Source of the DNA: CAUZIZ01 sp965218775
GTDB lineage: Bacteria > Acidobacteriota > UBA6911 > RPQK01 > JAJDTT01
Assembly (NCBI GenBank): GCA_965218775.1
Contig: CBDCLS010000006.1
Location: forward strand, 2,542,001 to 2,606,000
Direction of reading: 5' to 3'
DNA: 64,000 nucleotides
Position 1 is the first letter of the stretch. Each line of letters starts with the position of its first letter. The notes under the pieces were generated by a model. It saw only the letters and a program-made list of their open reading frames with translations. It did not search any database and was not told where the DNA came from. Positions 32,807 through 42,969 of the stretch are shown here, one piece after another. The position numbers and the translations under genes are program-made.

Positions 32807-34294
32807 TCAGGCCGAGTGGAACCGAAATGCGTAAAGACGTGCATTTCGATCTAGACGGAAGCTGAGCCGAACCGGCGTTCCCACCAGGCTGGAAAGCCGA
32901 GATCCGGATTTCCAGCGGACCACGCCGCGCAAGAAATCGCCGATCAAGGGCTCGCAGTCCCTATGGCCGAAGCCTGGAATCGGGGTTCCATCTGATCTCA
33001 CTACACCGACCCGTATCTGTCCGCCGGCTCCACAGTTCCCGTTCAGGCGCAATTGTCTGCCCGCAAAAGTCAGGGGTTTCGTGAGCAGTCGGCCGCTGGT
33101 CGACCCCGCCGCCTGGGCGATCAGGCGATGGCGCAAGAACCTCACCCGGCCGACGCCACCCATGTCGGGAACTCGCCTAACCTCTTCGTGACCCACGTTG
33201 AAGCCACCATAGTACATCCAGATCTCATCACCTCTAGGGATCATCCCCACACCCATGTAGACCATACGGCTGTCGAAGGCACTCTCCCTTCCTGGACCCA
33301 GGAAGGGAGTGCGGTCGGGCCTCTGCCAGCGGATGCTGTCTCGGCTGGTAGCGATCTGGATTTCCAGGTTGTCGGTGTCGTGGTAGTAGGCCGCAGGGAA
33401 GATCAGGGAGATGCCGTCGGCGAAGGGATAGGGTTGGGCCGCCGAGTTGTACAGATCCATCCCCGGGGGATCCAGTTCGTCTGGCGCGAGGACTCGTTGG
33501 GGTTGAGGGAAGTCACCGAAGGTTGCGCTTTCGGTACGGCCGATACAGCGAATCGCCCCTCCTTTGAAGCGGGGGTACTGGTTGTCACGAACGAAGCAGA
33601 CATATTTCCGCAGGTTGACGTCGTAGTAGCAGACATTGCAGGTATCGGTGTACCAGTCCATTAGAGGACCGGGGCCCTTGGTCCAGTGGATCCCGTCAGG
33701 GGAGCTCCCTCCTTCGACGGTGGGTCCCAACCAATCCAGCACTCGTCCCCGATCCCGGAGAACCATCCGATGCCCATATCCGCGTTCTTTGTCGCGCTCG
33801 CCAAAGACACACTTGTAGCGCTCGCCAGGGCCAGCCGACGGATCCAGGAACACGCCTCCTTCGTGTTGGATAGTGAGGACGATGTTGTTCTTTGTGCTGC
33901 CCTGAAACGAGGTCACGCCACAAGCCGGCTTCTTCCAGTGAACGCCATCTTCCGACTCGCCATAGCAGAGGCGGCTGGTTTCGCCCGGATCGCCCACAGC
34001 ACGACCCGAGTACCACATTCTCACCCGGCCTCCTTCGTCCGCCACCGTGACCCAGGCCCACACCCCATCCCGATCCACCGGACTGTCTGGTGCTACCACT
34101 CTGACGTGGTCTGCACGCGCCGGAGTCACTCTGAGCCGAACACCCTGCTTCTGCTCCACCAGATGATCGTCCAGGAGCAACTGAGGCCGGTCCCCTACGT
34201 CCAACGCTGGCTGGCTAGGAGAACGCCGTGAAGCAGCTACCGAGCCGGCCATTCCTGTTCCCAGGAAGACACGGCGATTCATCTCGAAACTCAT
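32807..34294 (-). CDS. Exported five-bladed-propeller glycosidase-like protein (paralog 1)
   Basis: 495 residues. ATG 34294 has AAGGAG seven bases upstream. Signal region MNRRVFLGTGMAGSVAASRR is Tat-like. The body shows repeated propeller strands with RPQLLLDDHLVEQKQG, YGESEDGVHWKKPACGV, GSTKNNIVLTI, DGIHWTKGPGPLMDWYTDT and ATSRDSIRWQRPDRTPF. The C-terminal beta-sandwich (RQLRLNGNCGAGGQIRVGVV to ARLYAFRF) is shared with three other genes here (37382-38851, 49941-51707, 51786-53390). The SRDGxxW repeats and Asp-rich strands resemble GH32/GH43/GH117-like furanosidases, but I cannot identify the catalytic acids. Substrate unknown. Confidence 0.75.
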   Translation of the reverse strand: MSFEMNRRVFLGTGMAGSVAASRRSPSQPALDVGDRPQLLLDDHLVEQKQGVRLRVTPARADHVRVVAPDSPVDRDGVWAWVTVADEGGRVRMWYSGRAVGDPGETSRLCYGESEDGVHWKKPACGVTSFQGSTKNNIVLTIQHEGGVFLDPSAGPGERYKCVFGERDKERGYGHRMVLRDRGRVLDWLGPTVEGGSSPDGIHWTKGPGPLMDWYTDTCNVCYYDVNLRKYVCFVRDNQYPRFKGGAIRCIGRTESATFGDFPQPQRVLAPDELDPPGMDLYNSAAQPYPFADGISLIFPAAYYHDTDNLEIQIATSRDSIRWQRPDRTPFLGPGRESAFDSRMVYMGVGMIPRGDEIWMYYGGFNVGHEEVRRVPDMGGVGRVRFLRHRLIAQAAGSTSGRLLTKPLTFAGRQLRLNGNCGAGGQIRVGVVRSDGTPIPGFGHRDCEPLIGDFLRGVVRWKSGSRLSSLVGTPVRLSFRLDRNARLYAFRFHSA

Positions 34295-34512
34295 TCTGTT
34301 TCTCCTTGCTCGATTCGTCTAACCCGGGTTCGGCGATCTTCTCAGTTCATGAACAGGCGAGTCGTTCCCGACTCGATCTAGCGGCAAAGTTCTCGCCGGA
34401 ACCCAGGTCCGTCTCGAGGGTTCCGGATCCCCAGGCTGTAGAGTAATATTAGTTTCCTTTCCGGCGAGAATATAGGAAGTAATGATCGGGCAATGAGTCG
34501 GAGGATAAGTTG

Positions 34513-34809
34513 ATGCGCAAGTTGGCGACGGTTTTCTTTCTCGTGTGCCTGGTCCCAATGGTGGTTGCGGCCAAGAAAAAAGCCATGATCATCAGCTGGG
34601 GCGATGTCATTGTTGAACCCCACCAAGGCGTCGCTCGACTGGATACCGCCGACAAAGTGCGCGAAGCTACCAAGATCTGGAAATATGGACGGGGAAGTCA
34701 GTCCCAGGAGGAGCGTAAGGGGCTGCTGAAGGAGTTGGAGCGGATCCCCGGTGTTACCGGGATCCTGCATGGTTACAGTTCCATCATGAAGGCCGCAGAG
34801 ACACAGTAG
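34513..34809 (+). CDS. Small exported hypothetical protein
   Basis: 98 residues from ATG 34513, with GGAGG eight bases before. Signal peptide MRKLATVFFLVCLVPMVVAA; the mature part is Lys-rich (KKKAMIISWGDVIVEPHQG) with a helical C-terminus (EERKGLLKELERIPGVTGIL). No family recognised. It is divergent from the glycosidase-like gene at 34294, and the 218-bp gap must hold both promoters. Confidence 0.6.
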   Translation: MRKLATVFFLVCLVPMVVAAKKKAMIISWGDVIVEPHQGVARLDTADKVREATKIWKYGRGSQSQEERKGLLKELERIPGVTGILHGYSSIMKAAETQ

Positions 34810-35118
34810 TCCCACTCCCAGCGGCGCGAGGCCAATTCAGAAGGAAACTTCGGGTCCGGCGTAGCGGTGGGCTCCAGGCCGCCGTCCGAGCCAGAGGCTC
34901 GGAAGAATAAGACTTCGGCCTGGAGGCCAAAGCTACGTTCGCAAATCAAGTTTCAGTTTGGATGGTGTGGATTGGGCGAGTGCTGCCCGTCTGTGTGGAT
35001 GCGGCTTGGGATTGGTGCTCAACTAACCGGGGTTTCGCCTGGGTGTCGAGTTTTCGTTCAAGAGGAGCGAACGCCGGTATCGCTACAACGCTTCACGGTC
35101 GATTAGGTGCCGGTTCTC
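34810..35118. other. Intergenic region with dispersed palindrome copy B
   Basis: No supported gene. Copy B of the palindromic repeat occupies 34857-34943 (GGGCTCCAGGCCGCCG ... GAGCCAGAGGCTC ... GACTTCGGCCTGGAGGCC). The rest, up to the convergent LamG gene, shows nothing recognisable. Confidence 0.5.
34857..34943. repeat. Dispersed imperfect palindrome, copy B
   Basis: Clearly related to copy A (29784-29874): same core GAGCC-AGA-GGCTC, same outer arms ending AAAGCTACG. The right arm (GACTTCGGCCTGGAGGCC) is the inverted complement of the copy at 42655-42692. Confidence 0.65.
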
Positions 35119-37371
35119 TCAATACCGTCGGATCCTCGAAATGCGGATCTCGCCGATCTGACCGAAGAAGTTTCCCTTTCCCAGCCAGTTGAACTTGCCC
35201 CCGTAGCGGGCCAGTCCATCCAGGCGAGAACCTACGGAAAACTGGGCGAGATGTCGGCGGTTGTTGACCAGCTTGCGGCCGTCCGGAGTTTTCATTTCCC
35301 AGATTAACTTGCCGTCGAGGAAGAGTTGGTGGAGGTCTTTCTGGTAGTGGTACTGCCAAGCGACATGGTGCCAGGCGGTGTCGCGGATTCCTTCCCATTC
35401 CGGGGCCGCTACCGTGCCCTCCGGACGGCTGTAAGGATGCAGGTCCTTCAGGGCTTGCTCCGGCTCTAACCCGAAGAAATGGACGCCCGGCGCCATTCCG
35501 CCGTCGGGTGAGTCTTGATCGGACAGGTATAGTTCCCAGACACCGCGCTCGGTGTTGTCGTAAGTGCCACAGATGTGGCCGTAGTGGAATTCCCGGAAGT
35601 AGCCATCGATGGGGCCTCCCCGCCGCACCCAGGCTTCCACCGTCCACTCTGAATCGATGGTCCGGAGATCCACCTTGTCGTTCCACTGGGGGCCGACGAA
35701 ACCGCCTTCGCCGCCGCCGATGAAGTGAGGGTAGCTCCCCCAGCCCGGTCGTGGCAGTCGTGTATCCCCTTTGGTGTTGACCCAGGTCAAGGTCAGTTCG
35801 GCATCACCCATCAGATCGGGAATGTACCTGCCGCTGGGCCCCTGCCAGTCCCAGAGGGCTACGGTGTGTTCATCGGGGCGAAGACGGCGCAGTTTTTCGG
35901 GGGCTGTCTTCAGCTCAAACTCGCGGGAGACCTTCTGCCCTGCGGCATCGGTGGCCTCGAGCCGAATCCGCTCCAGCGCCAGAGTCGTGGGCTGGCCTCT
36001 CAGCTCTCCCTTCTCGCGGTCCAGGAAGATCCCGGTAGGTAGCGATCCCTGGGTCGTGCGCCAACTCACTGGGTCGACCATGTAGCGGGTCTTCAGAACC
36101 TTGCGATAGGGGGTAGCAACGAAGGCGAGGGGGAGGGAAGCCGTGAGTATTTCGGCCTCCGTTACGGTAACGGTAAAGGTATGCTCGTCCCTACCGTCGG
36201 CTGAGTCCGTCGCTCGCAGAGTGAAAGCCCGCTCTTTGTCAGGTTTTGTCGGTGTGCCTGTTAGGATCCCCTTTTCCTCGTCGAATCGAAGTCCCTGCGG
36301 CAACTCTCCGTCTACCTGCTCCCAGCGGACGGTCCCCTCTGCCGCATCGGTGGAAAAGGCCACCGAATAGGGTGCGTGGAGCCCGGCTTCGGGAAGTAAC
36401 CGTCGCACCACAGCGAGTTCTTTGGCAACCGGATAGCGCATGACGCTGGAAATCCTTAGTTCGTCCACTTCCCCTTCGAAGTCATAGGTTTTGACGTGGT
36501 AGGGAGGATCGAGTGAGTTGACGATTCCTCCAACCATGAAGGGAATGGTGTTGATTTCTGCATCGTTGATCACGCGCCGCTCTGGAGTGATCTTCCAGAT
36601 CAACTTCCCGTCTAGGAGAAGAAAGTGTGTCTGGTCTTCGTAGCGGAACTGCCAGGCCACGTGGTGCCATTTCTGATCCTGAATGGCAGCCGCATGGATG
36701 AGGGTTCCGTCCTCAGCTTTGCGTCCCGGGTAGACCGACCCGCCGGTGTCGCAGTGCGGGGCTCGCTGATAAGACCCGATGAAGCGGGCCGCCGGCAGCA
36801 GACCCGGCTCCACCGGCCAAGCGTCGATCCAGGAATGCAAACTGAAGTCCCATCCGCCCCGCACACCCGGAGGCAGACTGAAGCCTTCATCGTCGGTCCC
36901 GCAGATCTTGGCAAAGGGTCCAGCGGTGCCGGATCCGCGTGGACGGTAACTGGCAGGGTGATTCAACTGGATTCCGGCCAGGGCGAAGCCAGTGTAGCGC
37001 ACCCAGGCTTCAACCGTCCAAGCTTGGGTGCATGTACGCAGTTCCAGCTTGTCGTTGTTCACTGGTCCGATCAACAGGTTGGCGTCGTCTTCGCGAACGG
37101 AGAAGCGGGCAGTTGAACCGAAACCCGGATGCGTCCCCCACAAGGCCTTCTTGTGAGCTCGCAGAGTCAGGGCCGAATCGCCCATGGCATCGTGTGTTTC
37201 CGGCCCCTCTCCTTCGTCGAAATGGTAGAGCACCACAGTGTGCTCATCGGGATGAAAGGGCCCGCGCAGGGAAGCGGGTAGGGAGCCCAAGTGGGCGGAT
37301 GAGAGGGCCCAGATAGCCATCATCGAAGGCCCCATAAGACACGTCAGCTGTATGAAAACTCGCTGCTTCAC
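35119..37371 (-). CDS. Exported double LamG protein with Ig-like (He_PIG) linker domain
   Basis: 750 residues, start GTG 37371, ten bases after the stop of the glycosidase-like gene upstream, so the two form an operon. A signal region (MGPSMMAIWALSSAHLG) is followed by LamG domain 1 (HPDEHTVVLYHFDEGEG, WTVEAWVRYTG, WHHVAWQFRYEDQTHFLLLD). Then comes a putative-Ig region (GELPQGLRFDEEKGILTGTP, SLPTGIFLDREKGELRGQPT), the He_PIG signature, and LamG domain 2 (RPDEHTVALWDWQGPSG, WHHVAWQYHYQKDLHQLFLD). No catalytic residues are evident; it may bind or present a glycan for the neighbouring glycosidase-like and sulfatase proteins. Confidence 0.85.
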   Translation of the reverse strand: MKQRVFIQLTCLMGPSMMAIWALSSAHLGSLPASLRGPFHPDEHTVVLYHFDEGEGPETHDAMGDSALTLRAHKKALWGTHPGFGSTARFSVREDDANLLIGPVNNDKLELRTCTQAWTVEAWVRYTGFALAGIQLNHPASYRPRGSGTAGPFAKICGTDDEGFSLPPGVRGGWDFSLHSWIDAWPVEPGLLPAARFIGSYQRAPHCDTGGSVYPGRKAEDGTLIHAAAIQDQKWHHVAWQFRYEDQTHFLLLDGKLIWKITPERRVINDAEINTIPFMVGGIVNSLDPPYHVKTYDFEGEVDELRISSVMRYPVAKELAVVRRLLPEAGLHAPYSVAFSTDAAEGTVRWEQVDGELPQGLRFDEEKGILTGTPTKPDKERAFTLRATDSADGRDEHTFTVTVTEAEILTASLPLAFVATPYRKVLKTRYMVDPVSWRTTQGSLPTGIFLDREKGELRGQPTTLALERIRLEATDAAGQKVSREFELKTAPEKLRRLRPDEHTVALWDWQGPSGRYIPDLMGDAELTLTWVNTKGDTRLPRPGWGSYPHFIGGGEGGFVGPQWNDKVDLRTIDSEWTVEAWVRRGGPIDGYFREFHYGHICGTYDNTERGVWELYLSDQDSPDGGMAPGVHFFGLEPEQALKDLHPYSRPEGTVAAPEWEGIRDTAWHHVAWQYHYQKDLHQLFLDGKLIWEMKTPDGRKLVNNRRHLAQFSVGSRLDGLARYGGKFNWLGKGNFFGQIGEIRISRIRRY

Positions 37372-37381
37372 AGGATCAGGC

Positions 37382-38851
37382 CTACTTGAACCTCAGGGAG
37401 TACAGATCTGCGTCCTTCATGACGAAGCGAAGCCGCACCGGCATTCCCTTGATTCGTCGCATCATTTCCTCTGAGCTTTTCCTGGAGCGGCTCCGGTCCC
37501 AGTGGACGGTGTGCTCGACCTCGTCTCCCCAGATCAGGGGTGAAGCGTCGAGTGCAAAGCCGGGAAGCGGATTACCCTGGGCGTCCTGGATCTCCAGACG
37601 GATGCTGCCCGCGGCCGAGGTGGAAAAGTTCAGAACCAGGCTTTCCCGGTCGAATATCAGTGGTCGCGTCACCAGTTCTCCTCCCGAGTAGCCGGCGTGC
37701 ACGGAGACGAAGCCATCGAGCCGCAGCACCGATCGCTCTATGTGGACGCTGGGGAAATCGCGGTTGCGCACGACATAGAGGGAGAGCTCGTCCGGGCTAG
37801 TGGGAACCACTCCCCAGGAAGCAAGGTTGGTTCGGTGCATCCAATTGCGAGAGTCCCGACCCGGGCGGATGAAGGCCTCCATGAATCGGTGATCCCAGTG
37901 GACGCCGTCGCGGCTGCTCATGAACACGGTGTCGCAGGCTCCCTGAAAGGGCGACTGGTCCAGCTTCGTTTTCCAGGGGAGATAGCGCCTGGGAAAGGCC
38001 ACGTAGATGTGGGGCGCGCGGAAGTAGGGTGTGGAGGCATTGGTGTAGAGATGTTCCACGGGGGTTTCACCGAATTCCCCCCGCTGACCGGGAGTCCAGT
38101 TCACGAAGTCCTCGGAGGATGCGTACTTGATTGTCCGAGCACTGTTGTGAAAGTCCCGGTAGATGGCTACATAGTGCCCGCGCACCGTATCCCAGAAGGC
38201 CACGTTCAGGGAATCGAATTTTCCATCGGTAATGATGGGTTCCTCCCGGATCTTCTTCCAGTGAAGGGCATCGGGGGATACAAAACCCACCAGCACGGGC
38301 TTATCGTCCCGGCTGGAGGCCGACACGGCCTTGTACCGTTCCTCGGGCGGAGCGGCCGGGTTGGCGTCCTTGAAGGGTGCAAAACAGCAGCTTTCCTTAC
38401 CCATCCAGACGATGCTGTTGTCCTTGGACCCGTTGAACTCGAAGATCCCCAGTGAGCGTCGGCTCCAGGTGAGGCCGTCCGTGCTCTCCGCATAGGACGT
38501 GGTCCGGATGTGGTGGGGAACTTCCTTCTCACCCGGCTTCAACATCGATGGGATGGTGTAGCCCACGTGATTGCTGCCCCGGAAGTACATGCGGTAGCGA
38601 TCCTCGTCCTTGAAGACGGTCACGTACTCGCTGGTGACTCCCTCCCAGGGGCGGTCCAGCGTCAGTACCCTTCCCATCGAACGCGGCGAGTGAAGCTTCA
38701 ATTCGAGGTTCGACATGGAATCGATCAGCCAGTCGTCGACGAAGAGCTCCAGCCTTGAACCGATGTCGACCGGGCCCTCGACTTCGGCAGATTCTGCTGA
38801 CAAGAGTGTCAGGGTGAGCAAGACGCAGCAACTGCCCAGAAACGTCCTCAT
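37382..38851 (-). CDS. Exported propeller glycosidase-like protein (paralog 2)
   Basis: 489 residues, ATG 38851 after AGGAGG. Signal peptide MRTFLGSCCVLLTLTLLSAE. Family blocks: VDIGSRLELFVDDWLIDSMS, YAESTDGLTWSRRSLGIFEF, GSKDNSIVWMG, ASSEDFVNWTPGQRGEFGE, SSRDGVHWDHRFMEAFIRPG, and the C-terminal sandwich SAAGSIRLEIQDAQGNPLPG to MKDADLYSLRFK. It is close to the gene at 51786-53390, also at DNA level near the 3' end. It heads an operon with the LamG protein downstream. Likely a periplasmic or outer-membrane glycan-active protein; the reaction is unproven. Confidence 0.75.
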   Translation of the reverse strand: MRTFLGSCCVLLTLTLLSAESAEVEGPVDIGSRLELFVDDWLIDSMSNLELKLHSPRSMGRVLTLDRPWEGVTSEYVTVFKDEDRYRMYFRGSNHVGYTIPSMLKPGEKEVPHHIRTTSYAESTDGLTWSRRSLGIFEFNGSKDNSIVWMGKESCCFAPFKDANPAAPPEERYKAVSASSRDDKPVLVGFVSPDALHWKKIREEPIITDGKFDSLNVAFWDTVRGHYVAIYRDFHNSARTIKYASSEDFVNWTPGQRGEFGETPVEHLYTNASTPYFRAPHIYVAFPRRYLPWKTKLDQSPFQGACDTVFMSSRDGVHWDHRFMEAFIRPGRDSRNWMHRTNLASWGVVPTSPDELSLYVVRNRDFPSVHIERSVLRLDGFVSVHAGYSGGELVTRPLIFDRESLVLNFSTSAAGSIRLEIQDAQGNPLPGFALDASPLIWGDEVEHTVHWDRSRSRKSSEEMMRRIKGMPVRLRFVMKDADLYSLRFK

Positions 38852-39067
38852 TCTCGGTCCTCCTTTCGGGGAATCCGGCGGGCAAAGCCTAACTCACCGA
38901 GGAGGAAGCATCAAGTTGCGCAATCCAAATCGCAGGGGAGCGTTTGAAAAGGATCCGGAATCTGCGTCTGGTCGGCAGGGAAGGGACCAGCGTCAGCTGG
39001 TGGCCCCACTGGGCTGAAGGACGGAATCCCTTCAGGATTCATCTCTTTTTGATGAGACCGGAACTAC

Positions 39068-40477
39068 TCAGAATTCTTCTTCGCCGCGAGCGGCGAGCAC
39101 GTCCTTTCCGAGGACCATTTTCGCCTGGTGCTCGGCGACGAGCTCCCCGATCTGCTCGATCACCGCGGGATATAGCTGGGCCACGTCGTGCTGTTCTCCT
39201 GGATCCTTGCCGAGATGGTACAGCAACGGTGGGTCATGGTTCGTCTCGTTCTCGGGGCGGCCGGTATAGACGGGCTTGGTGATGAAGTGGGCCTTGAACT
39301 CCCCTTGGCGTACGGCGTACAGCTTCGACTCCCGGTAGAAGAAGATGCTCTTGCGCGGGCTGGCACCGGTACCAAACAGAACCGGCGTCAGATCGTAGCT
39401 GTCCATGACACGGTCGGCGGGAAGCTCGGCACCGGAGATCTTGCTGAAGGTGGCGAACAGGTCAAGGGTCGAACCCATCTCCATCACCACACCTGACTTT
39501 AGCTTCCCAGAACCCCAGAAGATCGTGGGTTCGCGCATGCCACCCTCCCAGGTCGCTCCCTTGCCCTCTCGCAACGGTCCCGCAGAGCCGCCGTGCTCCT
39601 TATAGGGAAGCCAGGGACCGTTGTCGGATGTGAACACCACGAGCGTGTTCTCCGCAATACCGAGCTCGGTGAGCGTCCTCATGATTTGGCCGACACCATG
39701 GTCAATCTCCTCTACGACATCCCCGTACAGACCGCGCCTGCTGGTGCCGAGAAAATCATCAGAGGCAAACAGGGGCACGTGGGGCAGGCTGTGGGCAAGG
39801 TAGAGGAAGAACGGCTGCTCCTGGTTATTCCGGATGAACCGGACAGCCTCTTCCGTGTAGCGTCTGGTGATAGTCCTCTGGTCGGCCGGTCGCTCCACAA
39901 TCTGCTGGTCTCGTAGCAGGGGGACGTTCCAGTACTCGATCCGAGCGGGTGATAGCAACTCCTTCGTTGGTCCATCATTGACCTGGTTCATGTCGTTGGA
40001 GTAGGGGATACCAAAGTAGGAATCGAAGCCGTTGTTCGTGGGAAGATACTCTGGCAGATGTCCGAGGTGCCATTTCCCCACACAAGCGGTGGCATACCCC
40101 TTATTTTTGAGCGCCTCTGCCAGGGTGATCTCCGCTTCGGGAATACCTCCGGGAGAATCGGGCAACAGGACGCGGCGCTTTGGACTCATCATGCCATTGC
40201 GCACCGGCAGCCGCCCGGTCAGGAGAGCGGCGCGACTGGGCGTGCAAACGCTGGCCGCGGCGTAGAAGTTGGTCCACTTCTGGCCTTCCTCAGCCATGCG
40301 GTCCAGATTCGGAGTTCGGATGGTGGGATGTCCGAAGCTTCCGAGGTCTCCGTAGCCCAGGTCGTCGCAGAAGATGACGACGAAGTTCGGTTGGATCGGT
40401 TCGGACGGCGACTGGCAGGCGAAACCGGGGACCACAAGTGCCAGGATGAAGATTCGAGGAAGGCGAGAGAGATTCAT
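39068..40477 (-). CDS. Lipoprotein sulfatase (arylsulfatase A-like)
   Basis: 469 residues from ATG 40477 with GGAGGAACG just upstream. A lipobox-type signal ends at Cys (ILALVVPGFACQSPSEP). The sulfatase fold shows the N-terminal metal site FVVIFCDDLGYGDLGSFGHP and the formylglycine motif VCTPSRAALLTGRLP (C-x-P-S-R), later VGKWHLGH and FTSDNGPWLP with Asp-Asn metal ligands. The Cys-type motif needs an anaerobic maturase or formylglycine enzyme, not seen here. Likely role is desulfation of glycans at the cell surface, fitting the neighbouring LamG and glycosidase-like genes. Confidence 0.93.
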   Translation of the reverse strand: MNLSRLPRIFILALVVPGFACQSPSEPIQPNFVVIFCDDLGYGDLGSFGHPTIRTPNLDRMAEEGQKWTNFYAAASVCTPSRAALLTGRLPVRNGMMSPKRRVLLPDSPGGIPEAEITLAEALKNKGYATACVGKWHLGHLPEYLPTNNGFDSYFGIPYSNDMNQVNDGPTKELLSPARIEYWNVPLLRDQQIVERPADQRTITRRYTEEAVRFIRNNQEQPFFLYLAHSLPHVPLFASDDFLGTSRRGLYGDVVEEIDHGVGQIMRTLTELGIAENTLVVFTSDNGPWLPYKEHGGSAGPLREGKGATWEGGMREPTIFWGSGKLKSGVVMEMGSTLDLFATFSKISGAELPADRVMDSYDLTPVLFGTGASPRKSIFFYRESKLYAVRQGEFKAHFITKPVYTGRPENETNHDPPLLYHLGKDPGEQHDVAQLYPAVIEQIGELVAEHQAKMVLGKDVLAARGEEEF

Positions 40478-40508
40478 CGTTCCTCCAGGCCGAGCAAGCT
40501 TCCTGCAG

Positions 40509-40958
40509 TTATGTTTTGCCGCTAAGGCTTGGAACAATCACTGGAAGCGACCAGACGATCACGATGATAGCGATCGTAACGACCGTATGAAGAAGGCAGA
40601 AGGAAACGACAAAGAACGGCGAGACTCGAACACTGCGGTAGTATTCTTCTGGCATGAAAGCTAACTCAGTCAGTAATACAAAGAGTGATCGTGACCGGAG
40701 ATAGAAACGAACTGTCCAGATTGAATGTACGGCAGTCAAGAGTATCAGGACGACCGTTATGGTCAGGCGTAGTGTCGGAGACGATTCGAGGACTTCCTGC
40801 GCCCGCTGGGCCGTCATGAGCCATCCAGCCACGATCAAGAGGATCGTGGCATGTTTGCCCTCGTAGTTAATGAGCGACTTGAACAACTCCTGCGAGCTCC
40901 CGTAGAGCAGCTCGTTCTTATCCTTGGGGGAGGCTCGGTCGAGTTTTACATCACTCAT
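40509..40958 (-). CDS. Small membrane protein of unknown function
   Basis: 149 residues with three hydrophobic segments: ATILLIVAGWLMTA, LTITVVLILLTAVHSIWTV and FFVVSFCLLHTVVTIAIIVIVW. The N-terminus is hydrophilic. No family recognised. It ends 31 bases before the sulfatase start on the same strand, so co-transcription is possible. Confidence 0.6.
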   Translation of the reverse strand: MSDVKLDRASPKDKNELLYGSSQELFKSLINYEGKHATILLIVAGWLMTAQRAQEVLESSPTLRLTITVVLILLTAVHSIWTVRFYLRSRSLFVLLTELAFMPEEYYRSVRVSPFFVVSFCLLHTVVTIAIIVIVWSLPVIVPSLSGKT

Positions 40959-41133
40959 GGCCTGACTCCCAGAGGACGTTTAATTCGACGGTAGAGCGGC
41001 CTGTGGTTGAGTCAGTCACAACAGTAGCGCTAACTAAAGTCCTGAGTCGAAATTAGGATTGTAGCATCCTCGAAACGCCAATCTATCGAATGTCCACCGA
41101 AAAAGCAGACAAAGCTTCAGAGTCCAAGAAGTG

Positions 41134-42627
<1,494 letters not shown>

Positions 42628-42654
42628 GCGGCCATTGGGGATGGATCTGGCCTC

Positions 42655-42692
42655 CGGCGTAGCTTTGGCCTCCAGGCCGAAGTCTTGGCCAC
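42655..42692. repeat. Dispersed palindrome, partial copy C (opposite orientation)
   Basis: GGCGTAGCTTTGGCCTCCAG and GCCGAAGTCTTGGCC form a short palindrome, and the segment is the inverted complement of the right arms of copies A and B. It sits just after the permease stop codon and could act as a transcription or mRNA-end structure. Confidence 0.6.
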
Positions 42693-42969
42693 CGCCACGT
42701 TGGATGCAGCCACCATCGAGGGAACCTCCGGTCGGAACCAGTCGACTCCCTAGTGAGTCCCGACGGCTGGCCTTGGCGACACGACTCGCTTAGACTCATG
42801 CGTCATGCCCTCCTCTCCTTCTTCCAGGATGGCGGCCCCCTGGCGACAGAAGCTCCACGAGATCATCTTCGAGGCCGAGACGACCTCTGGAAAGGCCTTC
42901 GACGTCATTCTGCTGATGGCGATTCTCCTGAGTATTGTCGTCGTGAGTCTCGAGACCGTTGAGGAATTC

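Noticed and set aside
38930..39060. Possible palindromic terminator between sulfatase and paralog 2
   Set aside because: Short inverted pieces (CTGAAGG/CCTTCAG) are present but there is no convincing GC stem with T tract in the right direction.
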